This document shows, piece after piece, positions 8,575 through 17,051 of a stretch of DNA of 42,733 nucleotides (the stretch's first letter is position 1; the number at the start of each line of letters is the position of its first letter). The stretch covers positions 1-42,733 of the forward strand of contig JBPCQA010000043.1 of NCBI GenBank assembly GCA_050998615.1, given 5' to 3'. The position numbers and the translations under genes are program-made. The notes beneath the pieces are model-generated. The model was not told the DNA's origin and made no database searches. It saw only the letters and a program-made list of their open reading frames with translations. This stretch comes from JBPCQA01 sp050998615. Its GTDB lineage: Bacteria; Actinomycetota; Actinomycetes; Propionibacteriales; Nocardioidaceae.

Positions 8575-8940
8575 TCAACCACCGTGGGACCGGAGCACGC
8601 AGAACTCGTTGCGCTCCGGGTCTGCCAGCACCGCCCACCCGGAGCCGTCTGGTTTGCGCCGGTCGTCGACCATCGTCGCGCCGATGCCGATCAGACGGTC
8701 GACCTCCAAATCGCGCGACTGCTGCGGTCGAAGACATAGGTGCAGCCGGTTCTTGACCGTCTTGGGTTCGGGGACCTTGATGAAGAGCAACTCGCGGCCC
8801 TCGGCAAGTGGCACGCCAACCTCCTCATCGTCAGGCTCGTTGTCGGGGTGAACTGGCAGGTCGAGGACCTGGCTCCAGAACTGGGCCAAAGCGTAGGGAC
8901 TGGCGCAGTCGACGCAGATGTTCTGGATCACAGAGCTCAT
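8575..8940 (-). CDS. VOC-family glyoxalase-like protein
   Basis: A 121-residue protein opening SSVIQNICVDCASPYALAQFW and ending GWAVLADPERNEFCVLRS. These are hallmarks of the Glyoxalase_6-like branch common in actinobacteria, where the closing Glu often binds metal. Substrates in this branch are mostly unknown; members range from lyases to binding proteins. The ATG at 8940 matches the family start; an upstream in-frame start at 9051 would add 37 unrelated residues. No strong Shine-Dalgarno sequence is visible. The downstream frameshifted gene starts 9 bases after its stop, suggesting a two-gene unit. Confidence 0.83.
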   Translation of the reverse strand: MSSVIQNICVDCASPYALAQFWSQVLDLPVHPDNEPDDEEVGVPLAEGRELLFIKVPEPKTVKNRLHLCLRPQQSRDLEVDRLIGIGATMVDDRRKPDGSGWAVLADPERNEFCVLRSHGG

Positions 8941-9060
8941 GTGTGCAGTCTGGTCGCTGTGCGACGGATCGGCCAGCGAATTCGAGTGCCGTCTACAGGT
9001 GGTCGGCAACGTAAGACAACGTTCGGCGATCTGCACCGGCGTGCATCCCACGAGGTTCGG

Positions 9061-10107
9061 TCACCCAGGCGATGTAGGGGCGACTGTGTTGGCTGCGAGC
9101 TTCGCAGCGGCGACGAGATTGGCCGGATAGTGGCAGGAAACGAACCGTCCGGGCAATAGTTCGGTGAGGACCGGGTGTTCTGTTTGGCAACGGGCCTGCG
9201 CCGCCGGACAGCGCGGATGGAATGGGCATCCGGGCGGCTTATTGATCGGATTCGGCACATCTCCAGTCACGATGATCCGCTCCCGCTTGGGACGAACCTC
9301 GCTGTCTACTTGTGGGACCGACGACAACAGCACCTCGGTGTAAGGATGCATCGGAGCGGAGTAGATCGCGCTCGCGTCTGCCAACTCGACGAGCTCGCCG
9401 AGGTACATGACGCCGACCCGGTCAGACACGTGCTCCCCCACACCTAGGTCGTGTGCGATGAAGACGTAGGTCAGGCTCAATTGGGACTGGAGCTCCTGGA
9501 GCAGGTTGAGCACCTGAGCCTGGACGGAGACGTCGAGTGCTGAAACAGGCTCGTCCGCTACCAACACGCTTGGATTGAGAGCCAGCGCCCGGGCGATCCC
9601 GATCCGCTGGCGTTGCCCTCCGGAGAACTCGTGCGGATAGCGGTCCATCCAGGACGGGTCGAGGTGGACGAGCTCGAACAGCTCTGCCACCCTTGCGTCC
9701 GTTTCCGCGCGCTTGGAGACCCGGTGGATCCGCATCGGTTCTGCGACGATCCTCCCGACTCGTCGGCGTGGGTTCAATGACGCGTAGGGATCCTGGAAGA
9801 TCCATTGGAGTCGACGCCTCATCGGCCGTAGCCGTCGCCGCGACATGGTCGTGATGTCGGTGCCCTCGAAGATGACGCGACCGCCACTGAGGTCGGTAAG
9901 GCGCACTAAGCAGCGCCCCAGGGTTGACTTTCCGCAGCCGGACTCACCGACGATCCCCAGCGTCTCCCCGGCATGCACCCGCAGCGAGACTCCTGTCACG
10001 GCTCTCACCACGGCGTGGCGACCCGCCGAGCGTTGCACAAAGTTCTTGGACACGTTCTCGGCCTCCAACAACACCGGCCGCTGTGACTTAGTCACTCTCG
10101 CCTCCAT
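9061..10107 (-). CDS. dppF: Dipeptide/oligopeptide ABC transporter ATPase (DppF/OppF type)
   Basis: A 348-residue ATPase that powers peptide import from the cytosolic face. Walker A GESGCGKST is at 54-62, the Q-loop region in WIFQDPYASLNP, the signature FSGGQRQR near 160 and Walker B VLVADEPVSALD near 183. The C-terminal oligopeptide-transporter extension carries the Cys cluster GCPFHPRCPAAQARC. ATG 10107 (MEARVTK) is preferred because it overlaps the end of dppD by 20 bases; a start at 10173 would extend much deeper into dppD. It is intact although the permease and binding-protein genes upstream are broken, so it may serve another transporter or be a leftover. Confidence 0.9.
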   Translation of the reverse strand: MEARVTKSQRPVLLEAENVSKNFVQRSAGRHAVVRAVTGVSLRVHAGETLGIVGESGCGKSTLGRCLVRLTDLSGGRVIFEGTDITTMSRRRLRPMRRRLQWIFQDPYASLNPRRRVGRIVAEPMRIHRVSKRAETDARVAELFELVHLDPSWMDRYPHEFSGGQRQRIGIARALALNPSVLVADEPVSALDVSVQAQVLNLLQELQSQLSLTYVFIAHDLGVGEHVSDRVGVMYLGELVELADASAIYSAPMHPYTEVLLSSVPQVDSEVRPKRERIIVTGDVPNPINKPPGCPFHPRCPAAQARCQTEHPVLTELLPGRFVSCHYPANLVAAAKLAANTVAPTSPG

Positions 10108-11176
10108 CGACGGCACCGGTTTCGCCCGCATCGCCGGCGTACGTCTTCGCCCGCAGGACATCTCGATCCTCATCGGGCAACCAGCAGGCGTCCAGATGGC
10201 GCCGACCGGTCAGCGGGGGATCCTCGTCGCATGCCTCGAAGCGAAACGGGCAGCGGGGTCCAAACGGACACCCGACGGGAAGGTTGATAGGCGAGACCGG
10301 CAAGCCGGAGATTGTGGCGAGCCTCCTCCCACGCATCCCGGGCCGCGGGATCGCGCCGATGAGCCCCCAGGTGTAGGGGTGCCGAGGTTTGCGGATCAAA
10401 TCCGATCGCGGGCCAGCCTCCACCGCGCGGCCGGCGTACATCACGACGACCCGGTCGGCGATCTCAGAGATGACTCCCATGTCGTGCGTGATCAGGACCA
10501 CCGAGGTCCCGTGATCGTCACGCAACCGACGAATCAGGTCAAGAATTTGGGCCTGCGTCGTGACGTCCAGCGCTGTGGTCGGCTCGTCCGCGATGAGCAG
10601 GCTTGGGTCGCAGGACAGCGCCATGGCGATCATGACGCGCTGGCGCATACCGCCGGAGAACTCATGCGGATAGTTGTCGACTCGGTGACGGGGGTCGGGG
10701 ATGCCAACCTCGGCAAGCAGGTCAACCGAGCGCGCCCGGGCCTCCCGTCGCGACATCTTCTGATGCGCGCGTAGCTGCTCGGAAATCTGCCATCCGACCT
10801 TGTAAACGGGGGTCAGCGCAGTCATCGGGTCCTGAAAGATCATCGCGATCTGGCTGCCCCGCAGTCGACGCAAACCGTGATCATCGAGTGAGATCAAGTC
10901 GTTCCCGCGGAACAGGGCGCGACCGGCTATCTCCACATTGGGGTTGCGATTCAAGCCCAGCATGGAGTACATCGCCACGCTCTTACCCGACCCCGACTCA
11001 CCCACGATGCCGAGCACCTCGCCGGGCGCAACCGTCAGAGAAAGCCCGTTGACGGCGTGCACCACCCCGCGACGGGTGCGAAACCGCACGTCCAAGTCGT
11101 GGACGTCCAGCAGCAAGTCGCCGTGAGCCGCTGGCTCGGCGGCCATGCTGGTCGACATGTCCAGGCTCTCAGACAT
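10088..11176 (-). CDS. dppD: Dipeptide/oligopeptide ABC transporter ATPase (DppD/OppD type)
   Basis: A 362-residue partner ATPase of DppF. Walker A GESGSGKS is at 59-66, the Q-loop in MIFQDPMTALTPV, the signature is FSGGMRQR and Walker B LLIADEPTTALD. The C-terminal Cys motif VGCPFGPRCPFRFEAC is typical of the family and in some members holds an iron-sulfur cluster. ATG 11176 (MSESLDM) overlaps the end of the permease remnant by 8 bases, as expected for a coupled operon; an upstream start at 11212 would add 12 residues. The usual second permease (DppC), normally between DppB and DppD, is absent. Confidence 0.9.
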   Translation of the reverse strand: MSESLDMSTSMAAEPAAHGDLLLDVHDLDVRFRTRRGVVHAVNGLSLTVAPGEVLGIVGESGSGKSVAMYSMLGLNRNPNVEIAGRALFRGNDLISLDDHGLRRLRGSQIAMIFQDPMTALTPVYKVGWQISEQLRAHQKMSRREARARSVDLLAEVGIPDPRHRVDNYPHEFSGGMRQRVMIAMALSCDPSLLIADEPTTALDVTTQAQILDLIRRLRDDHGTSVVLITHDMGVISEIADRVVVMYAGRAVEAGPRSDLIRKPRHPYTWGLIGAIPRPGMRGRRLATISGLPVSPINLPVGCPFGPRCPFRFEACDEDPPLTGRRHLDACWLPDEDRDVLRAKTYAGDAGETGAVDGGESD

Positions 11177-11655
11177 GGCGCACTCTCCGCACTCGAGGAT
11201 CCAGCCACGCATAGAGCATGTCGACGACGGCGTTGGCCAACACGACGAAGAACGCCGCGTAGAGAACGCACCCCATAATCACCGGCAGATCCAGGTTCTG
11301 CAAGGAGGTGTACGTCAGGTATCCGACCCCGGGAAGGCCGAACACGACTTCGGTGAGCAAAGCGGCTCCGCCCACCAGCGAACCGAAGTCGAGGCCGAAC
11401 AATGACACGACGGGGATCAGCGAGCACCGCAGGGCGTGCCGCCACATGATCCGTCGTTCGGAGAGCCCCTTGGCGCGGGTAGTGCGCACGTAGTCCTCGT
11501 TGAGAGCTGTGACGAGCTCGCTTCGCAGGATCCGGGCATAAATGCCGGCGTAGAGGACAGCCAAGGTCAGCCACGGAACAACATGTGCAAAGCCCATTGC
11601 AGGGGATCGCTGCTGAACGGCACGTAGCCCCCGCCGGCGTCGTTGAGGCTTGCGC
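11169..11655 (-). pseudogene. dppB: Dipeptide ABC transporter permease (DppB), 5'-truncated and frameshifted
   Basis: The C-terminal half of a DppB-type inner-membrane permease is readable: YVPFSSDPLQWALHM, then after a frame change VVPWLTLAVLYAGIYARILR. The family motif EDYVRTTRAKGLSERRIMWR follows, and the end is YAWLDPRVR. The frame change at about 11580-11583 fits loss of one base. The first roughly 170 residues are missing: DppB homology begins within about 20 bases of the binding-protein stop, so a deletion has removed the 5' end. Without these helices the protein cannot form the usual channel. An in-frame ATG at 11666 opens a 165-residue frame, but it is not a normal start for this family. 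Confidence 0.85.
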
Positions 11656-11669
11656 AGCCATGCCATCCC

Positions 11670-13122
11670 TTACTGCACCCAGAGCTGATCGACGAGCATG
11701 TAGAACTGCAGACTGAACTGGTAGTTGCCGACTCGCTTCGAGACGAAGTCGAGCAGTTTGGGCGTGATCAACGGAGCAACCGGGGCCTGTTTCATGAAGG
11801 CCATGTCAACCTTGCCCCACAATGGATTTGCCGCCGCCGGGTCGGTCACCTCCTTGTTCTCGGCGTTGGCCATCATGGCGTCGATGCCGGGGTTGCAGTA
11901 GCCGGAGATGTTGATGGAGCTGTCGCTGCCGGGGTGGAACGAGCTGCACGACAGCAGAACCTGGAGGAAGTCCGACGCGGCCGGGTAGTCCTGATACCAC
12001 GAGGACAGGCTCAACTGCACGTGGTTGTTGGTGTTTTGGATATAGCTGAACTGGATGTTCCCCGACAACGGTTTGAGCGTCGCATGGTAGCCGATCTGGT
12101 TGAGCAGACTTTGCAGATACTGTCCAATCGACAAGTTGACCGTGTCATTTGAGACTACGATCCCCACTGACTGACCGGCTGTCCCGGAGGCTTTGACGAG
12201 GGCCTTCGCCTTTGCGAGGTCCGGCCCCTTCCAGGTGCTCCCACCGCCCGTCGTGTAGTCACAGAAGTTCACGTGCCCGGGGAAGTTCGGCGGCAAGATG
12301 GTGCACACGGGCTGGGCGAGAAGCGAGCCGCCGTACAGCTTGACAATCGCGTTGCGATCAACCGCCCAGTTGATCGCCTGCCGGGCCATCAGGCTGTTGA
12401 ACGGGGGCTGTTGGTGTTCATCGCCAGATACCAGAAGGCGGTAAGCGAGTTGACGTGAGCCTGGCTGGCGTACTGGTTCGAGATCTCAGTGAGCCGATCT
12501 GGCGGGGGCGGGTCGAACATCCAGTCGGCGGTCCCGTTCTCGACCGCGGTCACTTCCGCCTCCACGGACAGACCGAAGGTCATGTCTATCTCGTCCGGAT
12601 AGCCCTGGGGCGCGGCTGCCGATGACCAGACGTGGAAGTGCGGATTGCGCTTCAACACAAGGGCGCGGTTCGGGTTGTAGCTGGCGAAGTAGTACGGGCC
12701 GGTCCCGGGTATCGGAGTGGTGCCGGCATCTTGCGCAGGCGCGTTCGCAGGCAGGATCGAACCGAACGGCACCGCAAGCTGGTCCTCGAACTCGGCGTCG
12801 GCATGAGTGAGGTGGAAGGTCACGGTGTTCGTCTTGGCATCCGCGGTCACTCCGCCGGCGAGGGCCCGTCATAAACGGTCTGGTAGAGCTGCCAATATTG
12901 CAACGTGTAGTTGACCTGCGGGTCGAGAGTGCCGCCGGCGGCTTGGGCGACCAGATGCAGCACCCCGCCCTGGTGCGCCGGCTGGAAAGCCCCACCCGAG
13001 GAGCCGCTGGACGACCCAGTGGTGCCCGGTGACGTAGCGCCTCCGCCGCCACTGCAGGCCGCAGTCAAGATCAAGGTGATCGCGGCTAACGCCGCCGTCA
13101 AGACAGCGCTGCGTCGACCCAT
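11670..13122 (-). pseudogene. dppA: Peptide-binding lipoprotein (SBP family 5), internally deleted and frameshifted
   Basis: ATG 13122, with GGAG about 10 bases upstream, begins a lipoprotein signal ending in the lipobox LTAAC followed by a Gly/Ser linker and LYQTVYDG. At about 12850 the frame breaks. The family continues in another frame with VTADAKTNTVTFHLTHADAEF, but roughly 100-130 residues of the usual domain are missing between. A second frameshift lies in a G5 run at 12403-12407, where one extra base would restore NTNSPPFNSLMARQAINWAVDR. The C-terminus, DQLWVQ and TAA, is intact. Intact relatives bind extracellular peptides or solutes for the DppBCDF transporter. Three lesions make this a clear pseudogene. 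It starts just after the hydrolase stop. Confidence 0.88.
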
Positions 13123-13127
13123 GGAAG

Positions 13128-14039
13128 TCACTCCGCTCTCTCGTTTCCGTCCAGGAACTTGCCGACGATGTCGAGATAGCGCTCCTCTTCTTCGACGTGC
13201 GGCATGTGGCTGGACTCTTCGAAGACCTCCCACCGCGCTCCTTCGATGTGGTCTGAGAAGGGTTGCATCGTGGCGGTGGTCGCTTCGTCGTATCGGCCAT
13301 TGATCAGCAGCGTGGGGACGTTGACCCGGTTAGCGCGTTCAACGATGCTCCAGTCCCGCAATGACCCGGTGACGTGGAACTCGTTCGGCCCGTTCATCGT
13401 GTGATAAACCGTCGGATCCGCTTCGATGGCGGCGTAGGTGGCCACGACCTCCGGCGGGTTGGGAACCACTCGGCAGACGAAGTGTGCGTTGAACACGTCG
13501 GTGGCACTCTGGTAATCGGGATGATCCGTGGTGCCAGCCTGCTCGTGGCGCGACAGGGCTTGCTGTACGTCGGAAGGCAGCAGCTCAACGAGGCGCGCCG
13601 TCTCGGAACGCCAAAGCTCCATCGAGGCGGGCGAATCAGCGATTACCAGACTTCGCAGGCCGGCGGGACGACGTACCGCGTGCTCGGCCGCCAACATTCC
13701 ACCCCACGACTGTCCGAGGAGATGGTAGCGGTCGGCGATGTGAAGGCGGGACAGCAGATTGTCCAGCTCGTCGAGGAAGAGCTGCACGGTCCAGAAATCC
13801 GCACCTCGATCCGGCAGATGCGTGGACCGACCGATCCCGAGCTGGTCGTAGTGGACAACCTGGCGGCCGTGCTCGGCGAGCCGAGCGATTCGCAGCGTGT
13901 AGTCGTGCGCCGCTCCGGGGCCGCCGTGCAGCACCACCAAGGGAGTCGACTCCGACGCGAGCGATCCCGAGATCCGGTACCAGGTCTGCCAGGCGCCGAA
14001 GTCCACAGTGCCTTCGGTTGTCGGCTCTGGAATCGGCAT
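13128..14039 (-). CDS. Proline iminopeptidase-like alpha/beta hydrolase (S33)
   Basis: A 303-residue cytosolic alpha/beta hydrolase. The oxyanion motif HGGPG is at 38-42, the nucleophile elbow GQSWGG has Ser111, and the likely acid and base are Asp251 (NGRYDE) and His278 (SSHMPH). HGGPG plus GQSWGG is typical of prolyl aminopeptidases and the tricorn-interacting factor F1 group, which release N-terminal residues from short peptides. ATG 14039 is chosen because GGAG lies 6 bases upstream. It leads the operon of the dipeptide transporter, suggesting that imported peptides were hydrolysed here, and diverges from a GntR regulator. An amidase or ester hydrolase role is possible. Confidence 0.85.
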   Translation of the reverse strand: MPIPEPTTEGTVDFGAWQTWYRISGSLASESTPLVVLHGGPGAAHDYTLRIARLAEHGRQVVHYDQLGIGRSTHLPDRGADFWTVQLFLDELDNLLSRLHIADRYHLLGQSWGGMLAAEHAVRRPAGLRSLVIADSPASMELWRSETARLVELLPSDVQQALSRHEQAGTTDHPDYQSATDVFNAHFVCRVVPNPPEVVATYAAIEADPTVYHTMNGPNEFHVTGSLRDWSIVERANRVNVPTLLINGRYDEATTATMQPFSDHIEGARWEVFEESSHMPHVEEEERYLDIVGKFLDGNERAE

Positions 14040-14198
14040 GCTCACTCCAATGCGTCCCGGATCGGTGCGGGACATCTTCCGTTAGTCTGATCCCGGTTAT
14101 GGACACATCACAAGACCTTTAGACCATTTGTTGCCTGTCGATCTGGCCCGTCTGCGCAAGACCCCGGGTCGGCGAGGCGGTAGGAATAGGAGTGCGTC

Positions 14199-15056
14199 GT
14201 GACGGGACCACGACCGCCATCCCTCAAGAGCGAGATCAACGCCACACCCACGTCACCGCCGGCTGACGGCATCTCCCGGCTGTTGGGAAGCTTGCTGGAC
14301 GAGGCCGCGCCCACCCCGCTGCTCAGCCCCATCAAGCGTCCTACCGCGTCGAGCGAAGTGGCGGATCGGTTGATGACGGCAATCGCGATGGGCGACTACC
14401 TCCCCGGAGACCGACTACCGACGGAGCGGCAACTCGCGGCCACTTTGGAAGTCACCCGGACCTCAATCCGGGAGGCCATCGCGCGGCTGGAAGCTGTCGG
14501 GGTCATCGAGGTACGCCGCGGTCGGCTGGGCGGCAGCTATGTGTGCCGTAGCTGGGGCGAAGCGTCGGCAGAGGCGGTACGCCGCACCCTGGTGCCGCGG
14601 TGGCCAGAGTTCCAGCAGCTGCTCGACCTGCGTGGACTCATCGAAGACCTGGTGGGCCGCACGGCGGCCGAACGGGGGACACCCGGGGACTTCCGAACCA
14701 TCCGCAACGCCTTGAGCATCTTTGCTAAGGCGGAGACGCCGCATGACGAGCAACTCGCGGACTCCGCCTTCCACCGCGCCGTGCTCGAAGCGACCGGCAA
14801 TCCCCAGCTCTTCGCGCTCAGCCGCAGCCTCTTGGCCGGCACAAGCCTGGCGTTCCCGTTCGAGCCCTGGCACACCACCGAGAGTGCCGATCGCTGCGAG
14901 TTTCTCAACACGCTGCGCGACCACGAAGCAATCTGCGAGGCCATCGTGCGGCGGGACGTGGACGAGGCCGGACGCGTGTCCAGACAACACTTCACCATCA
15001 CCGTCAACACCTTCCGTGACGTGGTCGAGCGTGCACACGGACGTCAATCCAGTTGA
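14199..15056 (+). CDS. GntR-family regulator, FadR/FCD subfamily
   Basis: A 285-residue protein. An unusual N-terminal extension of about 45 residues precedes the winged helix (about 50-120), with GDRLPTERQLAATLEVTRTS and IREAIARLEAVGVIEVRRG. The FCD effector domain follows, with the usual metal-binding set DSAFH, DHEAI and RQHF. FCD domains bind carboxylates or similar small ligands. GTG 14199 has TAGGAG 6 bases upstream; a later start near 14330 would remove the extension. It diverges from the hydrolase-transporter operon across about 160 bases and likely controls it. A direct repeat GACC-TTTA-GACC lies in that gap but is not a clear GntR operator. Confidence 0.86.
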   Translation: MTGPRPPSLKSEINATPTSPPADGISRLLGSLLDEAAPTPLLSPIKRPTASSEVADRLMTAIAMGDYLPGDRLPTERQLAATLEVTRTSIREAIARLEAVGVIEVRRGRLGGSYVCRSWGEASAEAVRRTLVPRWPEFQQLLDLRGLIEDLVGRTAAERGTPGDFRTIRNALSIFAKAETPHDEQLADSAFHRAVLEATGNPQLFALSRSLLAGTSLAFPFEPWHTTESADRCEFLNTLRDHEAICEAIVRRDVDEAGRVSRQHFTITVNTFRDVVERAHGRQSS

Positions 15057-16339
15057 GTGGCCGCCTCTAGTCGATCTGGAGTGGCGATGTCGTCGAGGCT
15101 GCGCAACCTGGGGATGGGTGACGGGAGCAGCCACAAGAAGCACAGGCTGCCGCCTATCGCGGCGAGAATTAGCGTGGGGCGTAGCCCAACCCAGCCGCCG
15201 AGGACGCCGCCTACCACCGCGCCGAGGGGCCGTACGCCGTAGTTGATCGTGCCGAACGTGCCGGCGACCCGGCTGCGCAACCGGTCCGGGATCACGGCGG
15301 TCTTCACGGAGTTCAGGTTGATGTCAAGCAACATCACGCCCACGCTGGAGACCAGTTCGGCGCCTGCGAGCACGGCGGCGGCGACCCAGCGTGATCCGCC
15401 GGCGAACGCGATAGCCGCGGTGGGGGCGGGGAAGAGAATCGCACCGGCAACGATCATCGGACCAACACCGAATCGGCGCGACAGTCGTGGCGCGAGCACC
15501 GCGCCGACCAGCCCTCCGACGGCGCCGACCCCGAACGCCAGCCCGATCATCCCTGCCGGCAGCCCGAGAGTGCGGCTGGCAAACAATACGATCAGCGCGG
15601 TGGCCAAGAAGCTGAAGAAGTTCACGGTGGTGACGCAACCTAGACCCGCTCGCAAATAGGGTTCGCGCAGCACGTAGGACAGCCCGGCCCGCGCGTTGGC
15701 CAGCAGTGAGGTTCCGGTCTTCTCCGGCGCAGTGGCGACAACGCGGACCTTCCCGATCAGGATGGCAGAGACCACGAACGAAAGTGAGTCGACAAGCACG
15801 GCCACCGGGGCCGTCAGAACCTGAATCAAGAAGCCACCGACGGCAGGTCCGGCCACGAACGACGCCGACCGGCTGGTGTTGAGCTTGCTGTTCGCGTCGA
15901 TGTACTGCGAGCGCTCGACCAAGCCGACGAAGAACGACGGGTAAGCGGTGGAGAACAACACCTGGCCGGCGCCCGACAGCAGGGCGACGGCGAACAGCTG
16001 TCCCAGGGTTACCACGCCGAACCAATGCGCGACCGGCAGGCTGACCAGAGTCGCGGCTCGCACCAGGTCGGCGGTCACGAGCACCGACTTCTTGTGTGTC
16101 AGCTGGTCGACCCAGGACCCGACAAGGAGCGAGAGCAGATTCGGGACCCACACCGCAGCGGTCAGCAGACCAACCTGGGTCGAGGTGGCCGTCAACGTGA
16201 CGACCGCGATCAAGGGCAGCGCTAGCTCGGTGACCCGGTCGCCGAATTGTGAGACGGTCTCACCGGCCCAAAACGCGGTGAAGCCGCGATGTTTCCATAA
16301 CGAAGCCGGCCGTTCTACCGCCGCCGCGGTGCGGCTCAT
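15044..16339 (-). CDS. MFS efflux transporter co-transcribed with its ArsR/HTH_20 regulator
   Basis: A 431-residue exporter of the MFS_3/DHA3 type. It begins SLWKHRGFTAFWAGETVSQFG, has the loop SWVDQLTHKKSVLV after helix 2, and carries IPDRLRSRVAGTFGTINYG in the C-terminal half. About 12 hydrophobic segments are present. ATG 16339 is chosen because it overlaps the stop of the regulator gene as ATGA, a coupled arrangement; a start at 16555 would read 72 Arg-rich, family-unlike residues inside the regulator. Its 3' end overlaps the convergent GntR gene by 13 bases. The substrate is unknown. It resembles the exporter at 4598-5806 in family and regulator type, suggesting related cassettes. Confidence 0.87.
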   Translation of the reverse strand: MSRTAAAVERPASLWKHRGFTAFWAGETVSQFGDRVTELALPLIAVVTLTATSTQVGLLTAAVWVPNLLSLLVGSWVDQLTHKKSVLVTADLVRAATLVSLPVAHWFGVVTLGQLFAVALLSGAGQVLFSTAYPSFFVGLVERSQYIDANSKLNTSRSASFVAGPAVGGFLIQVLTAPVAVLVDSLSFVVSAILIGKVRVVATAPEKTGTSLLANARAGLSYVLREPYLRAGLGCVTTVNFFSFLATALIVLFASRTLGLPAGMIGLAFGVGAVGGLVGAVLAPRLSRRFGVGPMIVAGAILFPAPTAAIAFAGGSRWVAAAVLAGAELVSSVGVMLLDINLNSVKTAVIPDRLRSRVAGTFGTINYGVRPLGAVVGGVLGGWVGLRPTLILAAIGGSLCFLWLLPSPIPRLRSLDDIATPDRLEAATQLD

Positions 16340-16923
16340 GTCGGACCCGGTGGCAAGAAGTAGCGCAGCACCCGCACCAACCGCGCACCGTCCGGTGCCG
16401 CCGCTGGCTCGCGGTGAACGTACTCCGCGAGCAGATCGTCGATCCGTTCCTCGAGCTCGTCGAGCTCGGCATGTGCGAGGACGATGCGGGTGTTGGACGG
16501 CCCGGCGAGTCGGCGCCAGACCGGCTCCAGGTCGGGTTCCGTCTCGGCCAGCCACTGCCGCGTCTGCTCTTGCGCGGTCGAGAACAACTCGTTGACAAGC
16601 ATCCGGCCGGCGGCCTGCGACTCCCGATCGTCACCCATCTGCAACGAGAACCCGCGGGCCTTCGCCTTCCACCACCGCTGTCGCCGGTCACCGCCGACCT
16701 CGGAAGCGTCGGCATCGGTCACCAGCCCGAAACTGGCCAGATGCCGCAGATGCCAGCTAGTCACCGAGGGACTCGCGCCGACGTGTTCAGATAGCTGGGT
16801 TGCGGTGGCGGGGCCGTGCCGCTGCAGGTACGAGAGTGCGGCCAGCCGGACCGGGTGGGCCAACGCCCGCATGGCCTGCGGGTCGGTGACCACCAGATCA
16901 CCCATGCGATTCGTGAGAGACAT
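16336..16923 (-). CDS. ArsR-like winged-helix (HTH_20) transcriptional regulator
   Basis: A 195-residue regulator. The winged helix spans about residues 14-80: DPQAMRALAHPVRLAALSYL, then ATQLSEHVGASPSVTSWHL as recognition helix, and RHLASFGLVTDAD. The wing DRRQRWWKAKARGF and a long helical C-terminal domain match the HTH_20 group, as in the gene at 6156-6770. No metal-binding Cys motif is seen. It overlaps the downstream exporter by 4 bases (ATGA), so the two are one unit and the regulator likely represses its own operon. ATG 16923 is used; ATG 16905 is an alternative. Confidence 0.86.
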   Translation of the reverse strand: MSLTNRMGDLVVTDPQAMRALAHPVRLAALSYLQRHGPATATQLSEHVGASPSVTSWHLRHLASFGLVTDADASEVGGDRRQRWWKAKARGFSLQMGDDRESQAAGRMLVNELFSTAQEQTRQWLAETEPDLEPVWRRLAGPSNTRIVLAHAELDELEERIDDLLAEYVHREPAAAPDGARLVRVLRYFLPPGPT

Positions 16924-17022
16924 CTCTCGAAACTACTCTCTCAGACTTTCCACCGCAAGCATCTACTCACCCCTTACGCGAGCAGAGGAAGCAAGGTTGA
17001 TCAACGGTGCATCGTCATCTTG

Positions 17023-17050
17023 GCATGCCCTTTGCATGCTAGTGTCATGC
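17023..17050 (+). promoter_or_regulatory. vapBC promoter with 11-bp-phased repeats
   Basis: GCATGC at 17023-17028, GCATGC at 17034-17039 and TCATGC at 17045-17050 are spaced exactly 11 bases apart, about one helical turn. TAGTGT (17040-17045) fits a -10 box 6 bases before the vapB GTG, and no Shine-Dalgarno sequence is present, suggesting a leaderless transcript. Such phased sites suit cooperative binding by a ribbon-helix-helix antitoxin; this use is inferred. Confidence 0.5.
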
Positions 17051-17051
17051 T

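Noticed and set aside
14040..14198. GACC-TTTA-GACC as a GntR operator
   Set aside because: It is a direct rather than inverted repeat and does not fit the usual FadR-type TNGTNNNACNA palindrome.
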